From assembly GCF_019925205.1 (NCBI RefSeq), contig NC_083563.1, forward strand, positions 9,424,001-9,488,000: a DNA stretch of 64,000 nt, written 5' to 3'. Numbering within the stretch: the first letter of the stretch is position 1; each line of letters begins with the position of its first letter. Below, one piece after another: positions 63,848 to 64,000 of this stretch. Both the position numbers and the translations under genes were made by a program. A model generated the notes under the pieces. That model ran no database searches. It worked only from the letters and a program-made list of their open reading frames with translations, and was not told the DNA's origin. This stretch comes from Metopolophium dirhodum. Taxonomy: Eukaryota; Arthropoda; Insecta; Hemiptera; Aphididae.

Positions 63848-64000
63848 TTTTTTTTTTTTTTTTTTTTTTTTATTTTTTATTAGAGAATATACAATCTATA
63901 CCCATAGGCATAATGAGAATATGTGCTACATTAAAAAGAAAATACATGAATAGGGTGAGGGAAGAAACCATCCAGTGATAGCACTTCCTAATTTGTGTAA
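63848..64000 (-). mobile_element. 3' end of a probable non-LTR retrotransposon
   Basis: Read on the minus strand, a unique sequence ends in AATAAAAAAT followed by an A-run of about 23 (63848-63870). This is the layout of a LINE or other poly(A) retroposon 3' end. The part at 63955-64000 could be the end of its coding frame (KLGSAITGWFLPSP). The element continues past the window. Confidence 0.55.

Overview
This is a piece of nuclear DNA from an insect, most likely an aphid. It is very AT-rich, holds split genes with GT-AG introns, and is full of TAGGTACCTA-type words and hAT-like inserts of the kind common in aphid genomes. The aphid call is inference; the animal gene families themselves are clear.

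Layout. (1) 1337-29662, plus strand: a complete five-exon Wnt gene, best matched to Wnt11. It has a 17.5 kb first intron and repeat-laden second and third introns. A 2.0 kb DNA transposon with 29-bp terminal inverted repeats (19622-21654) sits in intron 2. (2) 29986-39637, minus strand: a complete 22-exon gene for UDP-glucose:glycoprotein glucosyltransferase (UGGT), convergent with the Wnt gene. The stop codons are 323 bp apart. (3) 39638-46051: intergenic, with three hAT-like inserts or fragments and one copy of a dispersed repeat. (4) 46052-50731, minus strand: a complete nine-exon gene for a triple-KH RNA-binding protein of the PCBP/Mub type. (5) 51384-56922: three nearly identical tRNA-Arg(TCG) genes, two on plus and one on minus, among repeats. 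(6) 58613-63435, minus strand: the 3' part of a gene for a single-pass membrane protein with a GPS-like cysteine/tryptophan module. Its 5' end lies beyond the window. (7) 63848-64000: the poly(A) end of a probable non-LTR retrotransposon.

The genes do not form a functional unit. Wnt11 is a secreted signal. UGGT is the ER glycoprotein-folding sensor, so it could act on cysteine-rich glycoproteins such as Wnt in a general way only. The PCBP-like protein is an RNA regulator.

The exon models were built by hand from splice-site phase and from known family sequence, and every junction in the three complete genes keeps the frame. The most notable features are two TTAA-flanked foldback elements that make up most of two separate introns, a 42-residue basic tail ahead of the UGGT signal sequence, an acidic GEYG in place of the usual basic GxxG loop of KH1, and the unrecognised GPS-module membrane protein. 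No CRISPR array, operon, rRNA or prokaryote-like system is present.
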